64,000 nt of DNA, taken from the NCBI GenBank assembly GCA_018902545.1, contig JAHIQM010000010.1, positions 62,001 through 126,000 on the forward strand. The letters are read 5' to 3'. Numbering within the stretch: the stretch's first letter is position 1; every line of letters begins with the position of its first letter. Under the pieces are notes generated by a model that saw only the letters and a list, made by a program, of their open reading frames with translations, was not told the origin of the DNA and searched no databases. The DNA is from Pseudomonadota bacterium. GTDB taxonomy: Bacteria; Desulfobacterota; Desulfovibrionia; Desulfovibrionales; Desulfomicrobiaceae. Below, piece after piece: positions 17,192-24,685 of this stretch. A program made the position numbers and the translations under genes.

Positions 17192-18385
17192 TCAAATTGC
17201 GCACGATGATGGATTTTCAAGCCTTGTTCCGTGATTCCAGAGGGCTGCGATGGTCGCTGCGGTGAGGGCGGCCCGTTCCATGAGCGAGTCCTTGAGAATA
17301 AACTCCAGATCGCTGTGATCAAGGTCGCCCACGGGACCCAGTCCGTCCAGGACAGCAACGCCGAGTCCGGCGATGAAATTGGCGTCGGACACGCCGGAAC
17401 GCAGTTCCTCGGGTAGATCGTAGCCAAAGATTTGCGCTTGGGCGCGGGCGATGGCGTACAGGTGACGGTTTGCTTGCGACTGCGGCATGGCTGGCCGTCC
17501 GGATTTGACGGTCAGGGTCGCGGATGTGCCGGGAATCAGGGGTTCGGCGACAACCCGGGCCAAGTCCCGCTCCAACCGCTCTTGGCCCGCAGGATTCAGG
17601 AAGCGGGCGTCGAGGGCCGCCGTAGCCAGTTCCGGAACGGTGTTGGGGCCGATGCCGCCCTCCACCTGGCCGACATTGAGGGTGATCTCGCGGCCGTCGT
17701 TCAGTGCTTCCAGAGCGATGATCTTGTGCGCCAGTTCGAGAATGGCGCTGGCCTTGGCCCCGCCCTTGGCCGCATGCCCGGCCCGGCCGCGCACCGTAAG
17801 CTCCAGGCCGAGCCTTCCCTTGCGACCGGTGACCACGTCCTTGTTCGCCCCGCCTCCCTCGAAAACCAGGGCGGCCAGTGCGCCGTCACACATCTCCTCG
17901 ATCCATGGCCGGGACGCGTGCGAGCCGATCTCCTCGTCCGAATTGCACAGCACGGTGACCGGGATCTCTTTTAACAGACCCAGGTGCGCCAGGGCTTTCA
18001 ATGCGTAGACCGCGACCACGAGGCCGCCCTTCATGTCGTAGACACCCGGTCCAAAGCAGCGCTCCGGGTCTTCCCGGAACGCGGTGAAGCTGGTGTCCGC
18101 CGGAAAGACCGTGTCCATGTGCCCCACCAGCACGATGCCCTTGCGCCCCTCCGCAGCCGGGAGGGTCATGGCCTGGACCATGTTCCCGTTGTCCGCGAAG
18201 GGCAGAATGCGCACCTCGGGCAGGAAGCCGCCAAGGACGCCTGCCATTTCCCCGGCCATGCGGTCGAGGCCCGGCTTGTTGCGGCTGCCGCTCTGGATCT
18301 CCACCAGACGCCGCAACAGGCCGAGGGCTTCCCGGCGGAGTGGTTGGAGATATGACAGGATCGTGTCGTGCATGGTCGGAATCAC
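17192..18385 (-). CDS. M20-family zinc peptidase/deacylase (CPG2/ArgE-like)
   Basis: 397 residues, a two-domain amidohydrolase of the carboxypeptidase-G2/ArgE/DapE group. Metal and catalytic residues are in place: H89 and D91 (GHMDTVF), bridging D117 (GVYDMKGG), general base E151 and E152 (SDEEIGS), and a late His in GDLDHSD. The dimerisation domain begins near RKGRLGLELTVRGRAGHAAK. The start GTG overlaps the stop of the aminomutase-like gene (GTGA); an ATG four codons later is the alternative. It would cleave a dipeptide or N-acyl amino acid. Third gene of the ATP-grasp/aminomutase operon, which suggests it acts on that pathway's product. Confidence 0.9.
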   Translation of the reverse strand: MIPTMHDTILSYLQPLRREALGLLRRLVEIQSGSRNKPGLDRMAGEMAGVLGGFLPEVRILPFADNGNMVQAMTLPAAEGRKGIVLVGHMDTVFPADTSFTAFREDPERCFGPGVYDMKGGLVVAVYALKALAHLGLLKEIPVTVLCNSDEEIGSHASRPWIEEMCDGALAALVFEGGGANKDVVTGRKGRLGLELTVRGRAGHAAKGGAKASAILELAHKIIALEALNDGREITLNVGQVEGGIGPNTVPELATAALDARFLNPAGQERLERDLARVVAEPLIPGTSATLTVKSGRPAMPQSQANRHLYAIARAQAQIFGYDLPEELRSGVSDANFIAGLGVAVLDGLGPVGDLDHSDLEFILKDSLMERAALTAATIAALWNHGTRLENPSSCAI

Positions 18386-19953
18386 TTTTCGTACTTGGCG
18401 AACCCGAAATCCTGCCGGGCATATTCCTGCGGTTCGGGGTCGGGATAGGTGACCTGCTCCCCGCTCCAGGGTTTTTGCATCTTCACGTGACCGTGGCCGT
18501 GTTCAAGCACGTTGGTGCGGTGCAGCGGAATCTTGCCTCCGGCCGTGGCGATGTAGCGCGGGATGGCGTCACCGGAGATGTTGCCGTACATGCTCTCGAC
18601 GATGCTCTGCCCCACGGCCACGGGCACGCGCAGGTGCTTGAACTGCGGGTTGCGGTAGCTGCAGTTGAACACATAGTAGGGCCTTACGCAGGCTTCCTGG
18701 ATGGTCTCGCACAGCTTCCACATCTTCACGCTCGAATCGTTGATGCCTTTGAGGAGCACGGCCTGGTTCATGACTGCGGCCACGCGCTTGGAGATGGCCC
18801 GGAACGCGGCCTTGGAAACCGGCGTGATCTCCTGGGCGGTGTTGATCTGTGTGACTACGCGCAGGGGTTTTTTGTCGCTGCTGGCCTCCAGGATGTCGAG
18901 GAGCTCATTGTCGATGCGTTGCGGTGTGGTCACGGGGATGCGCGTGCCCAGACGCTTCATGCGCACATGTTCGATGGAGTCGAGCTCGCAAAGGAGCCAC
19001 TGGAGCATGGAATTGGGCAGGACCAAGCTGTCGCCGCCGGTCACGAGCACGTCGCGGATCTCCGGGTTCGCGCGGATGTAGTCCAGGGCCTCGCCGTAGG
19101 CCTCCTTGCTGTAGATGCGGTCCTTGGCCCCGATGTGCGCCAGGCGCAGGCAGTGGGTGCAGTACATGGCGCACATGTTCGTGGCTTTGATGGTCACCAC
19201 CCGTGGGTAGAACTGGTCGATGAGCCGGGCCGGGGAATGGTCCGCGGCCACGGGGGGGATCTCGACGCCGGCGTTGTCGACCATCTCGCCGGTGGGCACG
19301 GACTGCAACAGGACAGGGTCATTGATCTGACCCGGCAGGATGAGGCTTGCGTAGTATGGGGTCAGACGCATGCGGTAGGTTTTGGTGACCCGCAGCACAT
19401 CCTCAACGGCCCTTTCGGGCAGATCCACGACCTTGGCCAGGGTCTCGACGTCTTCGATGGCGTGGCGCAGCTGGCCGGAATAGGAATTCCAGTCGTCCTC
19501 GCTCATGCCCAGGACATTTTTTATGCGTTGCTGGTTTTCAAGCATCCGGTCCCAGACCTCGATGCCGCTGGGCGCTTCCAGGGGATGGCGGTCCAGGTAC
19601 TCGGCGACCCGGCTGCGGGCCGCATCGACAATGGGCCGGGCCTGCCCCACGCGGCCGCCCACGGTGACCCGGTGCTCGTCGAGCCGTTCGTGTTTGGCGG
19701 CCAGGGCTTCCAGGCTCTGCCGGGACAAGCCCAGCTGTTCCGGCGTCCAGCCCTGGATTTCATGAAATCTCGCCAGCGCGGCAAAAAGATCGACGATGGA
19801 ACCGGTGAGGTTCCCGGTTTCGGCCTGCCTGAAGAGTTCGGCAGCTGCCCCGCGATCTTCGTCCGAGGGGGCGCCGTCTTTTTTCACCGTGAACAATGCG
19901 GCAAAAAGATCCGCCGTGAACGTGTCCATAGTGTACGAAGCGGTGGTGCTCAT
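18382..19953 (-). CDS. Divergent lysine-2,3-aminomutase-like (KamA-family) radical-SAM enzyme
   Basis: 523 residues. After an extra N-terminal region (about 1-150) the sequence follows lysine 2,3-aminomutase: DWNSYSGQLRHAIEDVETL, YRMRLTPYYASLI, DPVLLQSVPT, then CAMYCTHC (Cys261, 265, 268) for the 4Fe-4S cluster, VLVTGGDSL, TPQRID and VRPYY. The PLP lysine is probably K474 in AGGKIPL. By eye, the two Asp residues of clostridial lysine aminomutase that hold the substrate epsilon-amino group (D293, D330) align with S432 and T470, so lysine is unlikely to be the substrate. The start overlaps the ATP-grasp stop by 4 bases. It should move an alpha-amino group to the beta carbon of an unknown amino acid. 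Confidence 0.85.
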   Translation of the reverse strand: MSTTASYTMDTFTADLFAALFTVKKDGAPSDEDRGAAAELFRQAETGNLTGSIVDLFAALARFHEIQGWTPEQLGLSRQSLEALAAKHERLDEHRVTVGGRVGQARPIVDAARSRVAEYLDRHPLEAPSGIEVWDRMLENQQRIKNVLGMSEDDWNSYSGQLRHAIEDVETLAKVVDLPERAVEDVLRVTKTYRMRLTPYYASLILPGQINDPVLLQSVPTGEMVDNAGVEIPPVAADHSPARLIDQFYPRVVTIKATNMCAMYCTHCLRLAHIGAKDRIYSKEAYGEALDYIRANPEIRDVLVTGGDSLVLPNSMLQWLLCELDSIEHVRMKRLGTRIPVTTPQRIDNELLDILEASSDKKPLRVVTQINTAQEITPVSKAAFRAISKRVAAVMNQAVLLKGINDSSVKMWKLCETIQEACVRPYYVFNCSYRNPQFKHLRVPVAVGQSIVESMYGNISGDAIPRYIATAGGKIPLHRTNVLEHGHGHVKMQKPWSGEQVTYPDPEPQEYARQDFGFAKYEK

Positions 19954-21377
19954 TTCGTGTTGTCCTCGCTAGCTGCCTTTGTTTGCGCGTGTTTGCGGAT
20001 GGAGCCGTTCAGTTGTTCGATGCCTTGGCGGATGTCCTCTTCGAGCATGCAGCGGTCGCGAGCCACGGCCACGACCCGGCCCAGAAAGGTACCGGGCATG
20101 ACGGCCTGTCTGCCGCCGACGTGCTCGACGACGATGACGCCGTGCTCCTGACCGTGGCACACGACCTGGCGGAAAAGAGTGCGCTCATCCTCGTCCACGG
20201 GGACGAAGTGGTCGGTCTCGGCCTCGTGTTCGAGCTTGAAGTTGTAGGTCCGCCAGCAGATCCCGTCCAGGGCGTCCTTCATCTCCATCTTGTTGTCCGG
20301 AAAACGATCGAACATCACCGCGTGATACTCCAGCTCAAGCAGGCCCGGTGTTTCCGGCGGCAGGGCGTTTTCGAGGGTGCAACACATCTCCATGGTCGTG
20401 CCCTGCTTGCGGGCGTTGACCTCCACGAAAAAGATCCGGCCTTCTGCGTCGACGATGTAGTCGCAGCCGAAGATGCCGCGATAGCCGCTGCGGCCCATGA
20501 TCTGGCCGATCCTGCGCGTGATCTCGCGCAGCTGTTGCTGAATGGCCTGGGGCTGCTCCGAAGGGAAGGTCGAGCCGCGAAACTTGTTGCCGTCCTGGAT
20601 CTCCTGGTCCGCCGTGGCGGCGATGAACACGTCCTGGCCGTTGGCCACGATGCCGAGCACCGTGGGGTCGGCCACGTGGGGGATGTAGCGGCTGATGAAG
20701 AACTTGCCCCGCAGGTGCGCGGTCTTGGCCTCGATCTCCTCTTGGGAATGGGTCACGAAGCTGTTCACCCCGGCCGCCGAATAGGGCTGGCTGACAAAGA
20801 GACCGTCGGGCCACTCTGCCCAGAGCTCTTTGGCCGTCTCCAGCATGTGCTGGGCGTCCTGGCAGACCCTGTAGCTGATGACCGGCGCGACGTCTTTAAG
20901 GCGCTGCAGCTGGTAAAGCTTGTTGTTCCAGATGTTGGCGATGTGACCGCTGGGCCCGAGGATGCGCACGCCGGGGATGAGCGCCAGGGTCAGCTCCGGC
21001 ACGGACTCGAAGACATGGATGAAGACATGTCCCTGCTTGTCGAGAAGCTGGCGGATGAGTTCGTTGATCGTGTCCGATGCGGAGACCAGGGATGCGAAGG
21101 TGCGCGGCGGGATGCGGAAGCTGACCTTGCGGCCTTTTTCCCGGAACAGTTCACGGGCCATGGGATTGATGACCAGGGTGTTCTTGTGCGGGTAGGATTC
21201 GAGGACATCCGGCAGGATGGAAATGAAGTCGAATTTTTGTCCGTGAATTTTGGAGAGGGTCTCCTTGAAAAATTGATTCAGGCAGTCCGTCTTGATTTCG
21301 CCGATATAGAGGAAATAAAAGGTGTCCGGGTCCAGTTTGATGTCCGAAAACAGCACATCATCGTCTTCCATGAGCAT
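19950..21377 (-). CDS. ATP-grasp carboxylate-amine ligase-like protein
   Basis: 475 residues. A Rossmann-like pre-ATP-grasp part (about 1-145) precedes the ATP-grasp fold (about 150-345), with GIFGCDYIVDAEGRIFFVEVNARKQ carrying the Mg-binding E319 and N321. The C-terminal 100 residues have a barrel-like TFLGRVVAVARD. ATP-grasp enzymes join a carboxylate to an amine through an acyl phosphate. ATG at 21377 has GGAGG seven bases upstream, better than an upstream TTG. First gene of a tightly overlapping operon with the aminomutase-like enzyme and an M20 peptidase, so it may ligate the aminomutase product. Actual substrates are unknown. Confidence 0.82.
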   Translation of the reverse strand: MLMEDDDVLFSDIKLDPDTFYFLYIGEIKTDCLNQFFKETLSKIHGQKFDFISILPDVLESYPHKNTLVINPMARELFREKGRKVSFRIPPRTFASLVSASDTINELIRQLLDKQGHVFIHVFESVPELTLALIPGVRILGPSGHIANIWNNKLYQLQRLKDVAPVISYRVCQDAQHMLETAKELWAEWPDGLFVSQPYSAAGVNSFVTHSQEEIEAKTAHLRGKFFISRYIPHVADPTVLGIVANGQDVFIAATADQEIQDGNKFRGSTFPSEQPQAIQQQLREITRRIGQIMGRSGYRGIFGCDYIVDAEGRIFFVEVNARKQGTTMEMCCTLENALPPETPGLLELEYHAVMFDRFPDNKMEMKDALDGICWRTYNFKLEHEAETDHFVPVDEDERTLFRQVVCHGQEHGVIVVEHVGGRQAVMPGTFLGRVVAVARDRCMLEEDIRQGIEQLNGSIRKHAQTKAASEDNTK

Positions 21378-21484
21378 AACCGCGCCTCCACGCAACAAAA
21401 TTGGTGCCCTGCGACGCCATTGTCGCGGGCATTGTATCCGCCGGACCTACCGATTGATTCCGCAAACTGCAAATCTTAGAATTT

Positions 21485-21510
21485 CGCGTCCGCTGGTCGA
21501 AGGGGACGCG
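21485..21510 (-). terminator. Weak hairpin between small secreted gene and ATP-grasp operon
   Basis: Seven-bp stem CGCGTCC / GGACGCG with a 12-base loop, about 65 bases past the stop at 21577; no real T run. The surrounding 200 bases (21378-21576) should also hold the ATP-grasp operon promoter, which I could not pick out. Confidence 0.3.
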
Positions 21511-21576
21511 GACGAGGGACGGATCACCTGGCCCGCTTCGTCAATCCGCAAGAACTAATTTTAAGTCCTGCGCTTT

Positions 21577-21963
21577 TCAGTCCAGCTTCAGCCGCAGGGT
21601 GAGCGTTGCCGGTTTGTCGCCCGTGATGCGGTATTTGAGCCTGAACTGGTCTACGGTCACGCCCGTTCCCGGGATGTTCACGAGCCCCGAGGATTCTCCG
21701 GATTTGAGCTGCACGGGGGTGCGCAGGTCAATGGGGTCGCCTTTGACCGGGATGAGGGTCAGGCTTTCGAACTGCACCGTCGCGCCCTCGATGTTGAAGC
21801 GCAGCTTATCGATCTTGCCAAGCTTTTCGCCCACCGGGAGGGTCGCCGAAGTGTCCTGTGCGGAGAGCTGGATCGGGTCCATGGCTTTCCAGGGCCCGGC
21901 CATGACCGGGGCGGCCGACAGAATGCACAACAAAAAACTCAGCAAAAGAATGTTTTTTTTCAT
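21577..21963 (-). CDS. Secreted small protein of unknown function
   Basis: 128 residues with a clean signal peptide (MKKNILLLSFLLCILSAAPVMA, cleaved after about 22). The mature part is predicted beta-rich (IDKLRFNIEGATVQFESLTLIPVKG; VTVDQFRLKYRITG; ATLTLRLKLD), like a small beta-sandwich. No family is recognised. GGAGAA precedes the start. It is divergently arranged, 69 bases from the PAS-LuxR regulator, and could be its target. Confidence 0.75.
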   Translation of the reverse strand: MKKNILLLSFLLCILSAAPVMAGPWKAMDPIQLSAQDTSATLPVGEKLGKIDKLRFNIEGATVQFESLTLIPVKGDPIDLRTPVQLKSGESSGLVNIPGTGVTVDQFRLKYRITGDKPATLTLRLKLD

Positions 21964-22032
21964 GAAAATTTCTCCAGGACGAGTGTGTTCCGGGATACGT
22001 ACGCCGTGCAGGAGCCGTGATCAAGGGGCGGG

Positions 22033-23043
22033 ATGGTTTTGGCCGGGCTGCAGGGCGCGGTGGCAGAGCAGCAAAAGATGTATTCCCATAAGGGCGATGA
22101 GTCTTTATCTGAATTGTCCATGTCCTCTGATTCACAACAACAGCTTTGCGACCTTCAGGCCGAACTCGGAGTATTGCAGGCCCGCTTGCGGGTTCTCGTC
22201 GATGGTTCGCCTCTGGGTATTTTCTTTGACGACGCGGGCGATCAGTGCGTTTTCGTCAACACCACCTTTTGCGACATGATGGAGCTGACCGAGGCCGAGG
22301 CCCTCGGCGACGGCTGGGCCAGGACCGTGCATCCCGAAGATCTGCCTGAGCTGACGCGCGAGCGGGCCCGCTCCGTGGCCGGTGGCGCCTCCCTTTTTCG
22401 CGCCGAATACCGCTATGTCTGCCCTAGCGGGCGCACCGGCTGGGTGGAGGAGCAGACCCGGCCCGTCCACGATCCAGACGGGAAGCTGCTCGGGTACGTT
22501 GGAACGGTGGCCGAGATCAGCCTGCGCAAAGAAGAGGAGGCGCTGCGGAGTCGTCACAGCGCAATGCTGGAGGAACGGGTGCGCGAGCGCACGGCCGAAC
22601 TCCTGGCCCAGACCGACCGGCTGGGCGAGATGAACTCGGCTCTCAAGGTTCTCCTGCGGCAGCGCGAGGAAGACCGCGAAGAGCTGGAGCAGGCCGTGCT
22701 GGCCAATGTGCGTCGCCGCATCGCCCCGACCCTGGATCGTCTGGAAGGGCTTTGCCCCGGAGCCGAGGCCGGCATCCTGGTCGACCAGCTTCGCCGGGGC
22801 TTGCAGGAATTGACAAAACCTTTCTGCTATCGCCTGGCCACGGTCTGCCAGGGTCTGACTCCGGCCGAGATGCAGGTCGCGGAACTGATCCGCGAAGGAC
22901 TCGGCACCAAGGAGATCGCCGCCCGCCTCGGGGTCGGCTCCTCGACCATCGACACCCACCGCAACCACATCCGCCGCAAGCTCGGGCTTAAAGACCGCAA
23001 AAACAGCCTGCGCGCTTATCTGCTTGCCCTGGAATCGGCCTGA
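22033..23043 (+). CDS. PAS-domain LuxR-type transcriptional regulator
   Basis: 336 residues. A coiled N-terminal stretch (about 35-55) leads to a PAS domain with PAC motif (about 55-170; DGSPLGIFFDDAG, HPEDLPELTRE, GYVGTVAEIS), a long coiled coil (about 172-240) and a C-terminal LuxR helix-turn-helix (about 270-330; LTPAEMQVAELIREGLGTKEIA, then STIDTHRNHIRRKLGL). It senses something through PAS and binds DNA. The ATG at 22033 has AAGGGG; internal ATG codons have no site. Lies divergent to the small secreted gene and 100 bases ahead of pdxS. Confidence 0.9.
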   Translation: MVLAGLQGAVAEQQKMYSHKGDESLSELSMSSDSQQQLCDLQAELGVLQARLRVLVDGSPLGIFFDDAGDQCVFVNTTFCDMMELTEAEALGDGWARTVHPEDLPELTRERARSVAGGASLFRAEYRYVCPSGRTGWVEEQTRPVHDPDGKLLGYVGTVAEISLRKEEEALRSRHSAMLEERVRERTAELLAQTDRLGEMNSALKVLLRQREEDREELEQAVLANVRRRIAPTLDRLEGLCPGAEAGILVDQLRRGLQELTKPFCYRLATVCQGLTPAEMQVAELIREGLGTKEIAARLGVGSSTIDTHRNHIRRKLGLKDRKNSLRAYLLALESA

Positions 23044-23143
23044 TATGGATAAAAACTCCACATTATCTCCGCAATAAACCGCTATTGTCATTTTGCGGCC
23101 CGGCTGTTTGAACGATTCTCCAACCAAAAGCGAGGAGGACGGC

Positions 23144-24040
23144 ATGAAACAGACGCAAGGGAGCGATGAAAAGACAGTGTTGAACACGGGGCTGGCCCGC
23201 ATGTTCAAGGGCGGTGTGATCATGGATGTGGTCAACGCGGAGCAGGCTCGTATCGCCGAGGAGGCCGGGGCCTGCGCGGTCATGGCCCTGGAGCGGGTGC
23301 CCGCCGATATCCGGGCCTGCGGGGGTGTGGCGCGCATGTCCGACCCGGGCATGATCCGCGAGATCATGGCCGCGGTGTCCATACCGGTCATGGCCAAATG
23401 CCGCATCGGCCACTTCATGGAGGCCCGCATTCTTGAAGCCGTGGGCGTGGACTACATTGACGAGAGCGAGGTCCTGACCCCGGCCGACGAGGAATTTCAC
23501 ATCGACAAGCAGCAGTTCAAGGTGCCGTTTGTGTGCGGATGCCGCAATCTGGGCGAGGCCCTGCGCCGCATTGCCGAGGGCGCGGCCATGATCCGCACCA
23601 AGGGCGAGGCGGGCACGGGGGATGTGGTCGAGGCCGTGCGCCATGCCCGCGCCGTGCAGGAAGGCATCAGGCGCGTGCAGCACATGCCCGGCGAAGCACT
23701 GGTCGCCTTTGCGCGCGAAATCGGCGCGCCCGTGGAGCTTCTGCGCCAGGTGCGCGAGCTTGGGCGACTGCCAGTGGTCAACTTCGCGGCTGGCGGGGTG
23801 GCTACCCCGGCCGACGCGGCGCTCATGATGCAGCTCGGCATGGACGGGGTGTTCGTGGGCTCGGGCATCTTCAAGAGCGGCGATCCCGCCAGGCGCGCCA
23901 GAGCCATCGTGCAGGCCGTGACCCATTTCGACGATCCGCAGGTTCTGGCCCAGGTCAGCGAAAACCTCGGCGAGGCCATGTCCGGCGTCGCGGTCCGTTC
24001 TCTGGATAGCGCCCAGCAATTCGCGGGCCGGGGCTGGTGA
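23144..24040 (+). CDS. pdxS: Pyridoxal 5'-phosphate synthase, PdxS (synthase) subunit
   Basis: 298 residues, the full family length. PdxS builds PLP from ribose 5-phosphate, glyceraldehyde 3-phosphate and ammonia supplied by PdxT. Typical blocks are [68 protein letters not shown] and [11 protein letters not shown]. The two catalytic lysines are the ones in VMAKCRIGH and MIRTKGE. The start is the ATG after GAGGAGG. Its stop overlaps the pdxT start (TGATG). PLP is the cofactor needed by the aminomutase-like enzyme, glyA product and aminotransferase in this window. Confidence 0.98.
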   Translation: MKQTQGSDEKTVLNTGLARMFKGGVIMDVVNAEQARIAEEAGACAVMALERVPADIRACGGVARMSDPGMIREIMAAVSIPVMAKCRIGHFMEARILEAVGVDYIDESEVLTPADEEFHIDKQQFKVPFVCGCRNLGEALRRIAEGAAMIRTKGEAGTGDVVEAVRHARAVQEGIRRVQHMPGEALVAFAREIGAPVELLRQVRELGRLPVVNFAAGGVATPADAALMMQLGMDGVFVGSGIFKSGDPARRARAIVQAVTHFDDPQVLAQVSENLGEAMSGVAVRSLDSAQQFAGRGW

Positions 24041-24642
24041 TGCGCATCGGCATCCTGGCCCTGCAAGGGGCCTTTGCCGAGCATGCTCAGATGCTTTCGG
24101 CCCTTGGGACGCGGCCCGAGCTGGTGCGCAGCCCTGCCCATCTGGATGGCCTGGACGGCCTCATCCTGCCCGGCGGGGAGAGCACGAGCATGCGGCGGCT
24201 GGCAGGGCAAAACGGGCTCGACATTGCCCTGCGCGATTTCGGGAAAATTCGTCCGGTCTGGGGCGTGTGCGCGGGGCTCATCCTTCTGGCGGCCAAAGTC
24301 GAGGGCGAGGAGCCTTTTCTGGGCCTCATGGACATGTGCGTGGCGCGCAACGCCTACGGCCGCCAGCGGGAAAGCTTTGTGCATGACCTGCGTATCGAGG
24401 GGCTTGTGCCCCATTTTTCCGGGGTCTTTATCCGCGCCCCGCGCGTGCTTGAGACAGGGCCAAAGGTGGAAATCCTGGCCCGCCAGAATGGGGCTCCGGT
24501 GTTTCTGCGCCAGGGGTGTCTTTTGGCCACGTCCTTTCACCCGGAGCTGACTGGCGACGGGCGCGTGCATGGACTGTTTTTGGACGTGTGCGCGAAAGGA
24601 AGGGCGGAGGCAGGCGGCGGGGCGTTCGCGGCGCAGGAGTGA
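24040..24642 (+). CDS. pdxT: Pyridoxal 5'-phosphate synthase, PdxT (glutaminase) subunit
   Basis: 200 residues. Class-I glutaminase that feeds ammonia to PdxS. It has IGILALQGAFAEH, LPGGEST, the nucleophile Cys in GVCAGL and the His-Glu pair in SFHPEL, plus the AYGRQRESF region. Start and pdxS stop overlap as TGATG, giving coupled translation; a GTG one codon upstream is also possible. Confidence 0.97.
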   Translation: MRIGILALQGAFAEHAQMLSALGTRPELVRSPAHLDGLDGLILPGGESTSMRRLAGQNGLDIALRDFGKIRPVWGVCAGLILLAAKVEGEEPFLGLMDMCVARNAYGRQRESFVHDLRIEGLVPHFSGVFIRAPRVLETGPKVEILARQNGAPVFLRQGCLLATSFHPELTGDGRVHGLFLDVCAKGRAEAGGGAFAAQE

Positions 24643-24645
24643 AGG

Positions 24646-24670
24646 AAGGCCGGGCGGACCGGCCTTTCTT
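24646..24670. terminator. Shared terminator between pdxT and chemoreceptor
   Basis: Eight-bp stem AAGGCCGG / CCGGCCTT with a GCGGA loop between convergent genes, followed by TCTTCTG on + and TCCTTC on the other side. Confidence 0.75.
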
Positions 24671-24685
24671 CTGCGACGAGGGGTT

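Noticed and set aside
13815-17234. 1139-codon + strand open frame
   Set aside because: It is antisense to the TRAP permease and receptor, full of Gly/His/Asp from GC-rich third positions, and has no family resemblance.
18340-20151. 603-codon + strand open frame
   Set aside because: Antisense shadow of the radical-SAM and M20 genes, which carry clear catalytic motifs.
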